64,000 bases of DNA from Halobacteriovorax marinus (GCA_002163155.1 MAAO01000015.1:62001-126000); one strand, 5' to 3'. Positions 16,657 through 25,310 are shown, numbered from the stretch's first letter. The notes: generated by a model not told the origin, from the sequence alone. Program-made: numbers and translations.

Positions 16657-17418
16657 CTATAAGTTTTCTAAAAATTCTTTTCCAATTTGATGAGCAGAAA
16701 GCTCTTTATCAAAGTAGAAAAAGTATTCAGTGTTTCCAGTTTTACCTTTTATGGGAGAAACAATGGCCGATGAAATAAAGTAACCTTTACTATCACACCA
16801 ATCAAAGAGAGAGTAGAGCGCATTTAATCTCGCTTCGTCATCTTTAACTATTCCACCTTTACCAATATTTTCTTTACCAACTTCAAACTGAGGCTTTACT
16901 AGAGTAATTACCTTTCCATCGTTTTTAACTAATGAAAAAATAGAATCAAGTGTGAGCTTTAAAGAGATATAAGAAAGATCAACTACAGCCAGATCTACTT
17001 TCTCTGAGAGCTCCATCTCGTTTCTAATATTTACACCTTCATGATTCTCAACGCGACTATCATCTCTTAAAGACTGCGCTAATTGATCGTGTCCCACATC
17101 AATGGCAAAGACTCTCGAAGCACCATTCTTCAGGACGTAATCAGTGAATCCACCAGTGCAAGCACCCACATCGGCCACAACCAGATCAGTCACGTTCACT
17201 GAAAATGACTGAAGCGCCCCTTCAATCTTATGGGCACCACGACCCACAAAGAGAACTTCTTTTCTCACCTCAAGACCCTCTCCAGAGACAATCATTGAGG
17301 CCTTCTTAACAAGTGAGTCGTTATAGAAAACAACGCCTTCCTTAATAAGATGAGCGGCTTGAGATCTTGAACTTGATAGGTTCATTGAGACAAGAATTTT
17401 ATCTACGCGATCTTTCAT
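16657..17418 (-). CDS. tlyA: TlyA family 2'-O rRNA methyltransferase
   Basis: 253 residues: N-terminal S4 RNA-binding domain (residues ~3-60, 'RVDKILVSMNLSSSRSQAAHLIKEG'-type), then the FtsJ-like methyltransferase with 'GRGAHKIEGAL', SAM motif 'VADVGACTGGFTDYVLKNGA', 'VDLSYISL' and 'LVKPQFEVG'. TlyA methylates ribose C2' in 16S and/or 23S rRNA. The catalytic K-D-K-E type residues appear kept. Adjacent to the LOG gene, same strand. Confidence 0.93.
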   Translation of the reverse strand: MKDRVDKILVSMNLSSSRSQAAHLIKEGVVFYNDSLVKKASMIVSGEGLEVRKEVLFVGRGAHKIEGALQSFSVNVTDLVVADVGACTGGFTDYVLKNGASRVFAIDVGHDQLAQSLRDDSRVENHEGVNIRNEMELSEKVDLAVVDLSYISLKLTLDSIFSLVKNDGKVITLVKPQFEVGKENIGKGGIVKDDEARLNALYSLFDWCDSKGYFISSAIVSPIKGKTGNTEYFFYFDKELSAHQIGKEFLENL

Positions 17419-17419
17419 T

Positions 17420-17848
17420 TTAATAGAGAGTTGGAGTAATTTTGATGATGACTTCTTGACTAGTGTCTCCAGTAAAAACTAATTTCTTTTCAGTATTTAG
17501 AGGAATCGTAAAATCATTTTCAGTGATGCTCTTTAGAAGATCACCCTGAGAATTATAAATATTTCCAGTGATGGCGACGAGTGGACTTGGCCCGAAGTCA
17601 TTTAAGTTTTGAACAAAGAAAACCTTGAACTCTACACCAACGCCATTTTTCATAGTGACAGTAAATTCCTCACCATTTTCTAGCAATTTAAGTTCGTGAA
17701 CCTCACTAATGAGTATATGTCCTTCATCGACACCAAGTCCCTTCTTATGAACGATGCCTAAATTCAAAATAATAGTGGCATTCGCACTGATCATAGAAAA
17801 TAGAACAAATAGAGATAAAATTAGCTTTAGAATTCTTTTATTTTGCAT
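17420..17848 (-). CDS. Secreted protein of unknown function
   Basis: 142 residues with a signal peptide (about residues 8-24, 'ILSLFVLFSMISANA'). The mature protein is predicted all-beta ('GIVHKKGLGVDEGHILISEVHELKLLENG'-like with many alternating Val/Leu/Thr). I do not recognise the family. It ends one base before the TlyA start, so the two overlap in transcription. Confidence 0.65.
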   Translation of the reverse strand: MQNKRILKLILSLFVLFSMISANATIILNLGIVHKKGLGVDEGHILISEVHELKLLENGEEFTVTMKNGVGVEFKVFFVQNLNDFGPSPLVAITGNIYNSQGDLLKSITENDFTIPLNTEKKLVFTGDTSQEVIIKITPTLY

Positions 17849-17871
17849 AGAGCTAGTTTATTATCTTTGTA

Positions 17872-18261
17872 ATGAAAAAGCTAAATTTAAAGCACATGTG
17901 GTTGGTTTTTGGTCTAATTTATATTGGATTCATTTTCTATTTCTCACTTAGATACGAAAAACCTTCAAAACCAGTATTTGAGCACTTCGATAAGATACTT
18001 CACTTCAATGCCTACCTATGTCTCATGGGATACTTTGCGCTTATATACGAGAAGGCTAATCACTTTAAAGTCATGTGCTCTTTCATCGTTATGGGAATTT
18101 GTATTGAGTTTTTACAAATGGCCTCAGGATATAGATCCTTTGAACTCTTAGATATGGTGGCCAATACTAGTGGCCTGATCTGTGGAGGTATTGTTTCTAG
18201 AACTTACTTCCCAAACCTTATCGCAAAGATCGACTCATTCCTCTATGCTGATAACGCCTGA
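17872..18261 (+). CDS. VanZ-like membrane protein
   Basis: 129 residues, four hydrophobic segments: 'WLVFGLIYIGFIFYFSLR', 'FDKILHFNAYLCLMGYFAL', 'VMCSFIVMGICIEFLQM' and a last segment near 95-112. The 'DKILHF.AY..MG' and 'GI.IE.LQ....R.FE..D..AN..G' patterns are the VanZ/YfnJ core. Role of this family is unclear; linked to envelope or teicoplanin resistance in Gram-positives. It is divergent from the secreted-protein gene and overlaps the convergent dapF end by 27 bases. Confidence 0.85.
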   Translation: MKKLNLKHMWLVFGLIYIGFIFYFSLRYEKPSKPVFEHFDKILHFNAYLCLMGYFALIYEKANHFKVMCSFIVMGICIEFLQMASGYRSFELLDMVANTSGLICGGIVSRTYFPNLIAKIDSFLYADNA

Positions 18262-19038
18262 AAATATTTTTGCCGCTTTTCCACAAAGATAGACCTTATC
18301 ATCTTCAAAGAGAATATTTAAAAGTCCACCAGGTACCTCTACAGAAACCTTAGACACTTCTTTATAGAATTTTCTATAAGCAAAGGCGCAAGCAACTGCT
18401 CCAGTTCCACAGGCGAGGGTCTCGTCTTCTACGCCGCGCTCATAAGTGCGTACCTTTAAGCTTCCCTCACCGAGCACTTCAACAAAGTTTGCATTGCAGC
18501 CACCTTCGAATCTCTCATCGTAGCGAACCTTGGCTCCCGCCTCTTTAATATTTACAGCTTCTGCACTCTCCACAAAGAAGACACTGTGAGGAACTCCGGT
18601 ATTCATAAAGTAACTATGCTTGTTCTCATAGAGATCACTCACATCCACTTTCTCAATATCAAAGAGCTGCACCATCTCTAATTTCACTTCACCATTTTTT
18701 AAAAGTGAACTGGTGTAAACACCATCTCTTGTTTTAAAAGTGAAGTTCACCTTATCAAATTGAATTTTCTGAGCGAAAGTTGTCAGCGCTCGCGCACCAT
18801 TTCCACACATACCTACTTCTCCACCATCGGCGTTTAAGTAGACCATTTCAAAATCAAATTTATTGCTATTATTAAAGAAGAGAACACCGTCAGCACCAAT
18901 ACCAAAGCGTCTATCACAGACTTTTTGCCATAGCTTAGTATCGCTTGGATCAAAGGAGTTTGTTCTGTTATCAAGGACAACGAAATCGTTTCCAGTGGCA
19001 CAGTATTTGTCGAAAGATATTTTAGCGCTCATAGTCAT
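18235..19038 (-). CDS. dapF: Diaminopimelate epimerase
   Basis: 267 residues. Both catalytic cysteines are in their motifs: 'GGEVGMCGNGARAL' (Cys78) and 'DETLACGTGAVA' (Cys210). It interconverts LL- and meso-diaminopimelate in lysine and peptidoglycan synthesis in the cytosol. Length agrees with the family (~270-280). An ATG two codons in is an alternative start. Supports a DAP-type peptidoglycan, hence Gram-negative envelope. Confidence 0.96.
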   Translation of the reverse strand: MTMSAKISFDKYCATGNDFVVLDNRTNSFDPSDTKLWQKVCDRRFGIGADGVLFFNNSNKFDFEMVYLNADGGEVGMCGNGARALTTFAQKIQFDKVNFTFKTRDGVYTSSLLKNGEVKLEMVQLFDIEKVDVSDLYENKHSYFMNTGVPHSVFFVESAEAVNIKEAGAKVRYDERFEGGCNANFVEVLGEGSLKVRTYERGVEDETLACGTGAVACAFAYRKFYKEVSKVSVEVPGGLLNILFEDDKVYLCGKAAKIFSGVISIEE

Positions 19039-19111
19039 CTCATTTTTTTAAATTCAGAATTTACATTATAAACAGAACATCTTATATTATGAAGCTAAAC
19101 TAACAGTTTAA

Positions 19112-19188
19112 GGGTCTGTAGCTCAGTTGGTTAGAGCCCCGCGCTCATAACGCGGTGGTCGAGTGTTCAAGTCACTCCAGACCCACCA
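19112..19188 (+). tRNA. tRNA with CAU anticodon (elongator Met or tRNA-Ile2)
   Basis: Full cloverleaf: acceptor GGGTCTG/CAGACCC, D-arm GCTC...GAGC with AGTTGGTTA loop, anticodon stem CCGCG/CGCGG with loop CTCATAA, T-arm GAGTG-TTCAAGT-CACTC, discriminator A and encoded CCA; 77 bases. CAU can read Met, or Ile after lysidine modification by TilS; the sequence alone does not decide. The 3' end is the left boundary of the accessory array that follows, a usual place for integration. Confidence 0.93.
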
Positions 19189-19237
19189 TTTTACATTGAA
19201 CGAACTCTCAACCCCAGCGGCTCGAGTCCTCAATGTT

Positions 19238-19266
19238 TGAAAAGCCTCCTTTTTAGGGGGCTTTTT
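19238..19266 (+). terminator. Terminator after the tRNA
   Basis: AAAGCCTCC, TTTTT loop, AGGGGGCTTTTT: strong stem with U-tract, about 50 bases after the tRNA. It takes the same place in the first module that the R-linked hairpins take in later modules. Confidence 0.8.
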
Positions 19267-19441
19267 CATGCCTAAAATGAAGAAATGGAGTAACTCAACT
19301 TCAGGAAACTCGACAACACCACCAAAAATTTCACAATCATTTGTCATAGATTTAATATCTTATTTCTTCAGTTCAATGAAAACTGCTTCTTATAATTTAG
19401 TATATTTCCATCTTCTTGCACTTAACGCTGAGGAGGATTTT

Positions 19442-19996
19442 ATGAACGTAAAAGATAAAAAATTACTGGAAGTCACAAACAACATTTACATAATCAGGGA
19501 GCAAAAAGTTATGCTTGATAGAGACTTGGCCCTCATATATGGAGTCGAAGTTAAAAGGCTTAATGAGCAAGTAAAACGAAATATTGAAAGGTTTCCAGAA
19601 GAGTTCTGCTTTAGGCTAACATCAGAAGAGTTTTTAGATACAAAGTCGCAAAATGCGACTTTGGTTAGCCCAACATCCCGAAACTACAAGCCACCTTTAG
19701 CATTTACCGAACAGGGTGCCTATGCTCTATCATTTGTCCTGAGATCTAAGAAAGCTGTTGAAACCGGCATTTTCATTGCTAAGGCCTTCACACACTTAAG
19801 AAGATTTATACTCAAAAATGAAAATTTAATGATGGAGCTAAAAAACAATGAACACTTATCAAAAACGTTTTCTAACTTTGAGAAACGAATTGAACAGGAT
19901 CTTGTCGTGTTATATAAAAATACATCAAAATTTGAGAAAAGATTTAAATCCCTTGAGGATGAAATGAAACAATTAAAGAAGTTGATTAAGAAGTAA
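19442..19996 (+). CDS. ORF6N-domain (phage antirepressor-like) protein, intact copy
   Basis: 184 residues; the ATG at 19442 has GAGGAGG upstream. Residues ~12-95 are an ORF6N DNA-binding domain: 'IIREQKVMLDRDLALIYGVEVKRLNEQVKRN', 'RFPEEFCFRLT', 'FTEQGAYALSFVLRSKKAVE'. A helical coiled-coil tail follows ('NFEKRIEQDLVVLYKNTSKFEKRFKSLEDEMK'). Such domains occur in phage and plasmid regulators and toxin-antitoxin-like genes. It is the first plus-strand gene of the tRNA-anchored modular array and has a frameshifted relative at 21575. Confidence 0.88.
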   Translation: MNVKDKKLLEVTNNIYIIREQKVMLDRDLALIYGVEVKRLNEQVKRNIERFPEEFCFRLTSEEFLDTKSQNATLVSPTSRNYKPPLAFTEQGAYALSFVLRSKKAVETGIFIAKAFTHLRRFILKNENLMMELKNNEHLSKTFSNFEKRIEQDLVVLYKNTSKFEKRFKSLEDEMKQLKKLIKK

Positions 19997-20015
19997 TATT
20001 TTCGGTCAACACTAA

Positions 20016-20043
20016 AAAGCCTCTATTTAATCGTAGAGGCTAT
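20016..20043 (+). terminator. Module hairpin after ORF6N gene
   Basis: AGCCTCTA, TTTAATCG loop, TAGAGGCT, then ATTTTC. Same loop sequence as the other module hairpins (TTTAATCGA). Confidence 0.75.
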
Positions 20044-20059
20044 TTTCTTTGTTCTAAGT

Positions 20060-20431
20060 TTAAGAGCTAATTTTCGCAACTTGACCGCCGACGACTTTCC
20101 AGCCTCCATCTACCTGACTCCAGATTCGAGTATAGGCGTACTCTCCATCTATTTTTTGATTACTATATGTCCCTTCAAGTAACATTTTACATGCAACAAT
20201 AACAAAATCACTAAAGACTCTTACCTCTCTTTTAATACAACTTAATTCTGTCAAATTTTGGATTCCTGATCTATGAGCAGCTAGGTCCATTTTCTTTGTT
20301 GCAACGTCTCCCATAGGTAGAGTAAATATTAAGTTATCGTCAATTAATTCATCTAACTTCGATAGATCGCTATTAAGCATTGCAAGTCTAAGTTCTTCTT
20401 CTTTGTTAATTACTTCTTCTGATTTATTCAT
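20060..20431 (-). CDS. DUF4440/SnoaL-like (NTF2 fold) protein
   Basis: 123 residues from the ATG preceded by TTGGAGG. 'LRLAMLNSDLSKLDELIDDNLIFTLPMGDVATKK', 'EVRVFSDFVIVACKM', 'YTRIWSQVDGGWKVVGGQVAKIS' is the standard DUF4440 pattern. Members are small NTF2-fold enzymes or ligand-binding proteins of varied role. Cargo of the first module; transcribed toward the ORF6N gene. Confidence 0.88.
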   Translation of the reverse strand: MNKSEEVINKEEELRLAMLNSDLSKLDELIDDNLIFTLPMGDVATKKMDLAAHRSGIQNLTELSCIKREVRVFSDFVIVACKMLLEGTYSNQKIDGEYAYTRIWSQVDGGWKVVGGQVAKISS

Positions 20432-20498
20432 TATTACCTCCAAGCTAAACTTAGTACTCTATTAATCGTAGAGACTTTTTTATTTCAAGTTTAATTTT

Positions 20499-21149
20499 TT
20501 ATAAAACCATCTTGTCTTTTAACTTTTCTCGTTCTTTTTTTGAAAGAATAATCTCTTTAGTGATTGCATTACCGGTTTCTTTGTTAAAAAAAGTATTAGG
20601 AAGATATGACTTTATAACTTTTCCAATTAGAATCGTTTTAATCATTTTGAAAATTAAAATAATTGGAAATTTTTGATGAGTATCATCTGGAAGTTTTCCC
20701 TTTCCGTACTTCCCCATGCCACGACAAATAATTGGTCCAAGTAATTCATCTTTCGATAATTCAGTATTTTCAAAGTCAATAAAGGTCGTGAACAATCCGA
20801 CAAATGAAATTTTAAATGAAAGAGTATTAGCAATTGGCATTTTACAACAATCAGCATACCAACGCTTTAATCCCTTAGGACTCATTTGCATACATTTTAA
20901 ATGTTCTCTTCCTACAGTAACTTCAACTTGCTTTGGTGTTATCTGAAATATATGTGTACCACCGTTTTCATCCAACGACTCTTTTGACTTACCAAGATAG
21001 TGAGCAAATGCTTGGCAGTCAACACACATACAGACAATATGGTTTCCTGCTTTAGGAGTAATATTTTTGGCAATACCTTGAATTTTTCCACAAGTGCATT
21101 TTAATGGGATTGTTTCTACATCTTCTTCAATTGCTATCTTCATTTGCAT
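20499..21149 (-). CDS. GFA/CENP-V-like zinc protein (DUF6151 type)
   Basis: 216 residues. N-terminal cysteine sets 'CTCGKIQG', 'CMCVDCQAFAHYLG' and later 'WYADCCKMPIANT' match the zinc-binding GFA/CENP-V fold of the DUF6151 group. The C-terminus is longer and basic. Likely a glutathione-dependent or zinc enzyme with unknown substrate. Start ATG at 21149; the upstream R1 repeat begins about 40 bases away, so its promoter or leader may lie in R1. Confidence 0.8.
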   Translation of the reverse strand: MQMKIAIEEDVETIPLKCTCGKIQGIAKNITPKAGNHIVCMCVDCQAFAHYLGKSKESLDENGGTHIFQITPKQVEVTVGREHLKCMQMSPKGLKRWYADCCKMPIANTLSFKISFVGLFTTFIDFENTELSKDELLGPIICRGMGKYGKGKLPDDTHQKFPIILIFKMIKTILIGKVIKSYLPNTFFNKETGNAITKEIILSKKEREKLKDKMVL

Positions 21150-21190
21150 ACAATCATCCTTATTTCTATCGCCTGAATGTAACTAAACCT

Positions 21191-21370
21191 GTTTCCTCAC
21201 TAAGCTTAATCAACATTTTAAGTTATTGAAAGTTCATTCTCTATATTGAACTTAATAGAATAGTATCACTGAGGAAAAACTTTCTTCAATAGGGAAACTA
21301 GAATTATATCAAGAACTAACTAGTGAGAAAGAAAAGTTCGTTTATATGATCGGATGGATCACTATTTAAA
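21191..21370. repeat. R1: 180-bp array repeat
   Basis: Begins GTTTCCTCACT, has an internal CACTGAGGAAA at about 21268 that pairs with the first motif, then AGTGAGAAAGAAAAGTTCG and a tail GGATCACTATTT that is a decayed form of the GACCACCATTTT end seen in R2 and R3. Within it AAGTTCA...TTGAACTT can fold into a hairpin. No coding frame. It lies upstream of the minus-strand GFA-like gene and at the left edge of the second module. The 425-base gap at 21150-21574 is this repeat, a terminator hairpin and a short leader. Confidence 0.75.
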
Positions 21371-21394
21371 CCTTCGGCCAGTAGGTTATGAAAA

Positions 21395-21427
21395 AAAACT
21401 TCTTTTAATCGAGAAGGCTTTTTTGTT
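21395..21427 (+). terminator. R1-linked terminator hairpin
   Basis: AAAACTTCTTTTAATCGAGAAGGCTTTTTT preceded by TTCGGCCAGTAGGTTATG; the same TTCG-CCAGTAGGTTATG lead-in occurs at R4. Confidence 0.7.
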
Positions 21428-21574
21428 TTAATAGATTATAAATCCAAAGTTAGCCAAAAAAATCTACTCAACTTACCAAAAAATATATAGCTTAATTTAA
21501 GCTCCTTTAATTTCAAACAATTACTAATTCCTAAATTAGCATGACCTTGCACTGTATTTTACAGGAGGGTTTTT

Positions 21575-22128
21575 ATGGTTAAAAAAGACCAAGGGTTATT
21601 TGAAGTTACAAACAACATTCACATTTTTAGGAATCAAAAAGTTATGTTTGATCGTGATCTAGCTGAACTGTACGGTGTGGAGATTAGATCGATTAACCAA
21701 GCCGTCAAAAGAAACCTGGACCGATTTCCCTCTGATTTTTGTTTCAAACTAAATTTCAGTGAGTTAGCTGAGTACAAATCACAATCTGTGATTAGTGAAG
21801 CCATAAGCACCCGAAAAGGCGTCACGCCAACAGTGTTTACCGAGCAAGGAGCTTATGCCCTGTCATTCGTCTTGAGATCTCCAAAAGCCGTAGAAATGGC
21901 TTATTCATTGCAAGAGCTTTCACTTACTTAAGAAGATTCATTCTCAAAAATGAAAATTTGATGATGGAACTAAAGAACAATGATCATCTTTCAAAAACTT
22001 TTTCCAACTTTGAGAAGCGCATCGAACAAGATTTAATTGTACTTTACAAAAATACATCTAAGTTTGAGAAAAGATTCAAATCACTTGAGGACGAAATTAA
22101 ACAATTAAAAAAAATCATTAAGAACTAG
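21575..22128 (+). pseudogene. ORF6N-domain protein, frameshifted copy
   Basis: The first 118 codons match the 19442 product ('IFRNQKVMFDRDLAELYGVEIRSINQAVKRN', 'FTEQGAYALSFVLRSPKAVEM') and then hit a stop. One base appears missing after GAAATGGC at about 21901; in the next frame the expected 'FIARAFTYLRRFILKNENLMMELKNN...' continues to a stop at 22128, matching the tail of the first copy. So a single-base deletion broke a gene that was otherwise full length; the AGGAGGG ribosome site is intact. A sequencing error is also possible. Confidence 0.8.
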
Positions 22129-22147
22129 AGTTTTTATCAAAACAATT

Positions 22148-22177
22148 AAGCCTACTTTTAATCGAGAAGTATTTTTT
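22148..22177 (+). terminator. Module hairpin after ORF6N pseudogene
   Basis: AAGCCTACTTTTAATCGAGAAGTATTTTTT: imperfect stem but the same loop and U-tract as the other module hairpins. Confidence 0.6.
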
Positions 22178-22191
22178 ATTATAAAGAATGC

Positions 22192-22773
22192 TCAATTATT
22201 TATATCATACTGATATAAAGCCGCTGAGCACTTACAAGGTTGAGTGTGGCAGCCAGGGCAATTGAACGGATACTTAATTGCACTTTCTTTAAAAAACTCA
22301 TCAACGTCACTTATCAAATGAAAGCCCAATTTATTAAATACTCTATCTGAAGTATGGCTCAATCCACTAAGCCAAGATATACCTAGGATGAGATTACACT
22401 TGTTATTTTTAAGCCAGTCCATGCGTCTCTTAGATATAAGTTGTCCTATTCCCTTTCCTTGAAAATCTTCACGAACACAGAGAGTACACAGAGAACCGAC
22501 TTTATGGCCCTTAAGCCTCTCTAAAATATTTTCTTCAAAAGGAACATAATAAGAAAATTCCGTAATCATTTCGGCACAACCAACACTAACTAAATCACCA
22601 TCAACAAAAGCTCCCAGGGCCAAAGCATCTTGCCGCTCTATTCTACTAACAAGATAGTTCATGTTAAAAAGGCCATCCCCTTGAGTTCTATTCATCAATA
22701 TTAAAGCTTCTTCAAGGATCTTAGTGTCCTGAGAATGAAGTTCTTTAATTTCTATATTATAATCAGAGTTCAT
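22192..22773 (-). CDS. GNAT-family acetyltransferase with Cys-rich tail
   Basis: 193 residues. The acetyl-CoA motif A is seen as 'LCVREDFQGKGIGQLISKRRMDWLK' near 95-120. The C-terminus carries 'CPGCHTQPCKC', an uncommon four-Cys tail that could bind a metal. Cargo of the second module. Substrate unknown. Confidence 0.88.
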   Translation of the reverse strand: MNSDYNIEIKELHSQDTKILEEALILMNRTQGDGLFNMNYLVSRIERQDALALGAFVDGDLVSVGCAEMITEFSYYVPFEENILERLKGHKVGSLCTLCVREDFQGKGIGQLISKRRMDWLKNNKCNLILGISWLSGLSHTSDRVFNKLGFHLISDVDEFFKESAIKYPFNCPGCHTQPCKCSAALYQYDINN

Positions 22774-22817
22774 ATTTCCCTACGTAATTCAAGAGTCATA
22801 AAAGTATAGCAAACATC

Positions 22818-22996
22818 TTTCCACACTAAGCTTACACAACAAGTTAAGTAACTGAAAGTTCATTCTAAAAAGTTGAATTTTAGATATCAATACTAGTGAG
22901 GAAGAATTCTCTTCAATAGAAAAACCACAATTAATTCAGAGATTAATGACTGAGGAAGAAAAGTTCGTGTATATGATCGTATAGACCACCATTTTA
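22818..22996. repeat. R2: 179-bp array repeat
   Basis: Begins TTTCCACACTAAG, contains TCTAAAA-AGTTGAA-TTTTAGA (a perfect 7-bp hairpin), AGTGAGGAAG, ACTGAGGAAGAAAAGTTCG, and ends AGACCACCATTTTA, almost the tRNA 3' end plus flank. Another TTCCTCACTAA copy follows at about 23019. No coding frame. The 22774-23138 gap is this repeat and its terminator. Confidence 0.75.
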
Positions 22997-23034
22997 CCAT
23001 CTAGTACTTGAACTTTTGTTCCTCACTAAATACT

Positions 23035-23068
23035 AAAAAGCCTTCTTTTAATCGAGATGGCTTTTTTT
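23035..23068 (+). terminator. R2-linked terminator hairpin
   Basis: AAAAAGCCTTCTTTTAATCGAGATGGCTTTTTTT: strong stem, U-tract, same loop as at R1 and R4. Confidence 0.75.
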
Positions 23069-23138
23069 ATTTTCAATTTCTTTAATGTAAAAGAAGGCAA
23101 AATATATAGCAGAGAATTGAGCTGATTTGATTATATTA

Positions 23139-24050
23139 CTAGTCAATAAAATTTAATATAACTTTCTTTTTTTCGCTGCCTACAAATGCAACTAACTTAC
23201 CTTTTAATTTAATTTGATAAGAAACCCCATCAGTAACTCCTGTTCCACCAATAGGAGCATTTATTCTCCAGTTAGGTGATTTTTCAAAAAAATTCCAAAA
23301 GCTATCATAAACTAAATAGGAACAGTTTTGATCAAGTCTATAATTACATTGATAGTTTTCGGCCATAACCTTTTCCAAATCAAAGGGAAGATTAGATACA
23401 TTGTGCTCTATATTTGGATAATCTTTTAGAGCTCTGAAGTCATCATCAGTTATAAGCCAAGCAATAAATCCTCTGACATCAGTATTGTTAAAATGATCTA
23501 TCAAATCTTTACCATCTCTTTTTGGTGTATAAACAGAATTAACACTAATGTTAATAGTAAGTGGTTTACTATAGTTTTCAAAATGGTTCTTAATTAAATG
23601 AGCAATAGCATTCGTTAGACATCCTTTGAAATCGGTACCTTCAGGAAAAGCATCATCAGGATTTACTCCAGCCCCTAGAAAACCACCTGCCACAGTAAAT
23701 TCTGCACTTTTACTAGTTAGATTGTTTTCACCACCATATGAGTAAAATTGATCCGTAGGGTTTTCATCCTCTAAATACCAATTAGGAAGTGGCCCCCCTA
23801 ATTTTAGTGAATCGTCCTCAGAACTGAGGTAATAAACTTTCCTATTTTTATTTTTAAATCTACTAATTAAATGATCAAGTGCTTTTTTTCCTCGTTTCTT
23901 CTTATTGAATACAGATGATGCGTGCACTACAATTAGTGGGTGAACACCAACATCATGATATGAAACAAATGTTGCAATATTGGCAAGACTTGTTGAACAC
24001 AGGGTTAATAATAAAAGTATCGTAGGTATTATTTTTTTTTTATAAAGCAC
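23139..24050 (-). CDS. Secreted protein of unknown family
   Basis: 303 residues from GTG with AGGAAA upstream. Signal peptide about residues 8-23 ('ILLLLTLCSTSLA'). The mature part begins 'NIATFVSYHDVGVHPLIVVHASSVF' and has a strand-helix pattern with 'VYYLSSEDD', 'GGFLGAGVNPDDAFPEGTDFKGC', 'DVRGFIAWLITDDDFRAL'. Cysteines at 'GC', 'QCNY' and 'NCSY' could form disulfides in the periplasm. Family not recognised. Only secreted cargo in the array. Confidence 0.75.
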   Translation of the reverse strand: MLYKKKIIPTILLLLTLCSTSLANIATFVSYHDVGVHPLIVVHASSVFNKKKRGKKALDHLISRFKNKNRKVYYLSSEDDSLKLGGPLPNWYLEDENPTDQFYSYGGENNLTSKSAEFTVAGGFLGAGVNPDDAFPEGTDFKGCLTNAIAHLIKNHFENYSKPLTINISVNSVYTPKRDGKDLIDHFNNTDVRGFIAWLITDDDFRALKDYPNIEHNVSNLPFDLEKVMAENYQCNYRLDQNCSYLVYDSFWNFFEKSPNWRINAPIGGTGVTDGVSYQIKLKGKLVAFVGSEKKKVILNFID

Positions 24051-24349
24051 TTTAATTTCCTAAATAACCAAATCATTTTTTAAATAAATGGTTTTTAATT
24101 TCTAATTACTCTTATTATCCCAGCTTTTAAGGTTTACTTCACTAGACTGTGAACAATTTCCATAGGGCATGATCTTTTAGACAGGGCACTGTTATTTTAA
24201 TACCTTAGGAGTTTTTTTCCAATTACAAAATGTGTTCTAGTCACCAGCTAAAATATTTTGCCAACCAAGTAAAGACTCTAATAAATTCAAGCTACTATAA
24301 AACCTAAGGTCTTCACTTTCTTGCAATTAGCATGGAATAAGGAGGGTTA

Positions 24350-24820
24350 ATGAATAATTTTAGAATTGAGAAACCGTTTGAAACAAAACCACCAAGACTA
24401 AAAGACCTAGTCAACCAGCACATTATGGGAGACGTCTGGATAAGGGATACACCTTTTGGTCCAGTAACTGACTCACTAAAAATTGCTCAGCACTTTGATA
24501 TGACTCATTTTCATCTGCTGAGAGCGATTGATAAATGTAAGGAGGAATTATCCATTCAATCCAAATTTGGATTGAATGAAAACATTATAGAAAACAGTTA
24601 CTTAGGTGGAGCAAAAGGTAGAGAAAGAAAGGCGAGAAAAGTTGATATTACAGAGTTTGGTCTGATGCTCTTGCTACTATATATCAACACTCCTAAAGCA
24701 AGAATGATCTCTGCAGAAATTTTATATAGGTTTTTTATCCTCAAAAGCTATGTCTCAGGCTTAAGTGAGAACCAAATAGGGGCCCTCAAAGGTTACTACC
24801 GTCAGAAAATAGATGAATAA
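24350..24820 (+). CDS. Rha-type phage regulatory protein, copy 1
   Basis: 156 residues. 'DTPFGPVTDSLKIAQHFDMTHFHLLRAIDKC' followed by 'ENSYLGGAKGRERKARKVDITEFGLMLLLLYI' corresponds to the phage Rha (pRha) regulator plan, in which a first segment recognises DNA and the 'GR..K.Y.I/MT..GF.LL' motif closes the domain. AAGGAGGG ribosome site. It sits where ORF6N sits in earlier modules. Two further copies lie at 25655 (intact) and 28903 (broken). The 300 bases upstream hold no other gene and no R repeat. Confidence 0.82.
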   Translation: MNNFRIEKPFETKPPRLKDLVNQHIMGDVWIRDTPFGPVTDSLKIAQHFDMTHFHLLRAIDKCKEELSIQSKFGLNENIIENSYLGGAKGRERKARKVDITEFGLMLLLLYINTPKARMISAEILYRFFILKSYVSGLSENQIGALKGYYRQKIDE

Positions 24821-24842
24821 GATCAGCAAATTGTAAGATAGC

Positions 24843-24872
24843 TAAAGCCTTCTTAATTGAAGGCTTTTTTGT
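24843..24872 (+). terminator. Module hairpin after Rha copy 1
   Basis: AAAGCCTTC, TTAATT loop, GAAGGCTTTTTT: near-perfect terminator, also terminating the convergent GNAT gene. Confidence 0.85.
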
Positions 24873-24874
24873 TT

Positions 24875-25294
24875 CTATAACTCATAGAGTTTTAACATCA
24901 TTCCGGGTGATTCATTTGGACATATATCAAAATCATAACTTTTATAAAGTCTCTTCCCTTGTTCACTTGAGATTAACTTTATAACCTTTATATCTTCTGA
25001 CTTACATTCGGAAACAATCCTTTCCATTAAGGCCTTTCCGACACCTTTTTTTTGATAAGTTGGTTCAACCATCATATCTACAATTAAAGCATAAACATTA
25101 TGATCAGAAATTAAACCTGCATAACCAACTGGAGTTCCTTCGACGTAGGCTAAAAAGTTTTTCCACCTGTTCTTAAAGATAGACTCCATTTTTTTAGAAT
25201 CGTTATCATTCCATCCCCAATCGCAAGACTTCCAAACAACTTTAATATCTTTCTTAGCATCTTCAAATTGAATACTTTTTATATCTACGTTCAT
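24875..25294 (-). CDS. GNAT-family acetyltransferase
   Basis: 139 residues from the ATG after GAAAGG. 'VDMMVEPTYQKKGVGKALMERIVSEC' is motif A with the Q/R-x-x-G-x-G/A pyrophosphate loop. A longer frame upstream would run into repeat R3, so the inner ATG is chosen. Cargo of the third module; R3 starts 16 bases upstream of the ATG. Confidence 0.88.
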   Translation of the reverse strand: MNVDIKSIQFEDAKKDIKVVWKSCDWGWNDNDSKKMESIFKNRWKNFLAYVEGTPVGYAGLISDHNVYALIVDMMVEPTYQKKGVGKALMERIVSECKSEDIKVIKLISSEQGKRLYKSYDFDICPNESPGMMLKLYEL

Positions 25295-25310
25295 AACTAT
25301 AACCTTTCTT

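Noticed and set aside
19123-19347. Minus-strand frame reading across the tRNA, giving 'DLNTRPPRYERG'-like peptide
   Set aside because: This is the known spurious translation of tRNA genes; no ribosome site or other coding signs.
22950-22996. R ends as complete degenerate tRNA genes
   Set aside because: Only the GTTCG and GACCACCA parts resemble a tRNA; stems do not pair and the distance between them is about five bases too long.
24051-24349. The 300-base gap before Rha copy 1 as a further R copy
   Set aside because: No TTTCCTCACT or AGTGAGGAAA motif and no tRNA-like end; only AT-rich sequence is seen.
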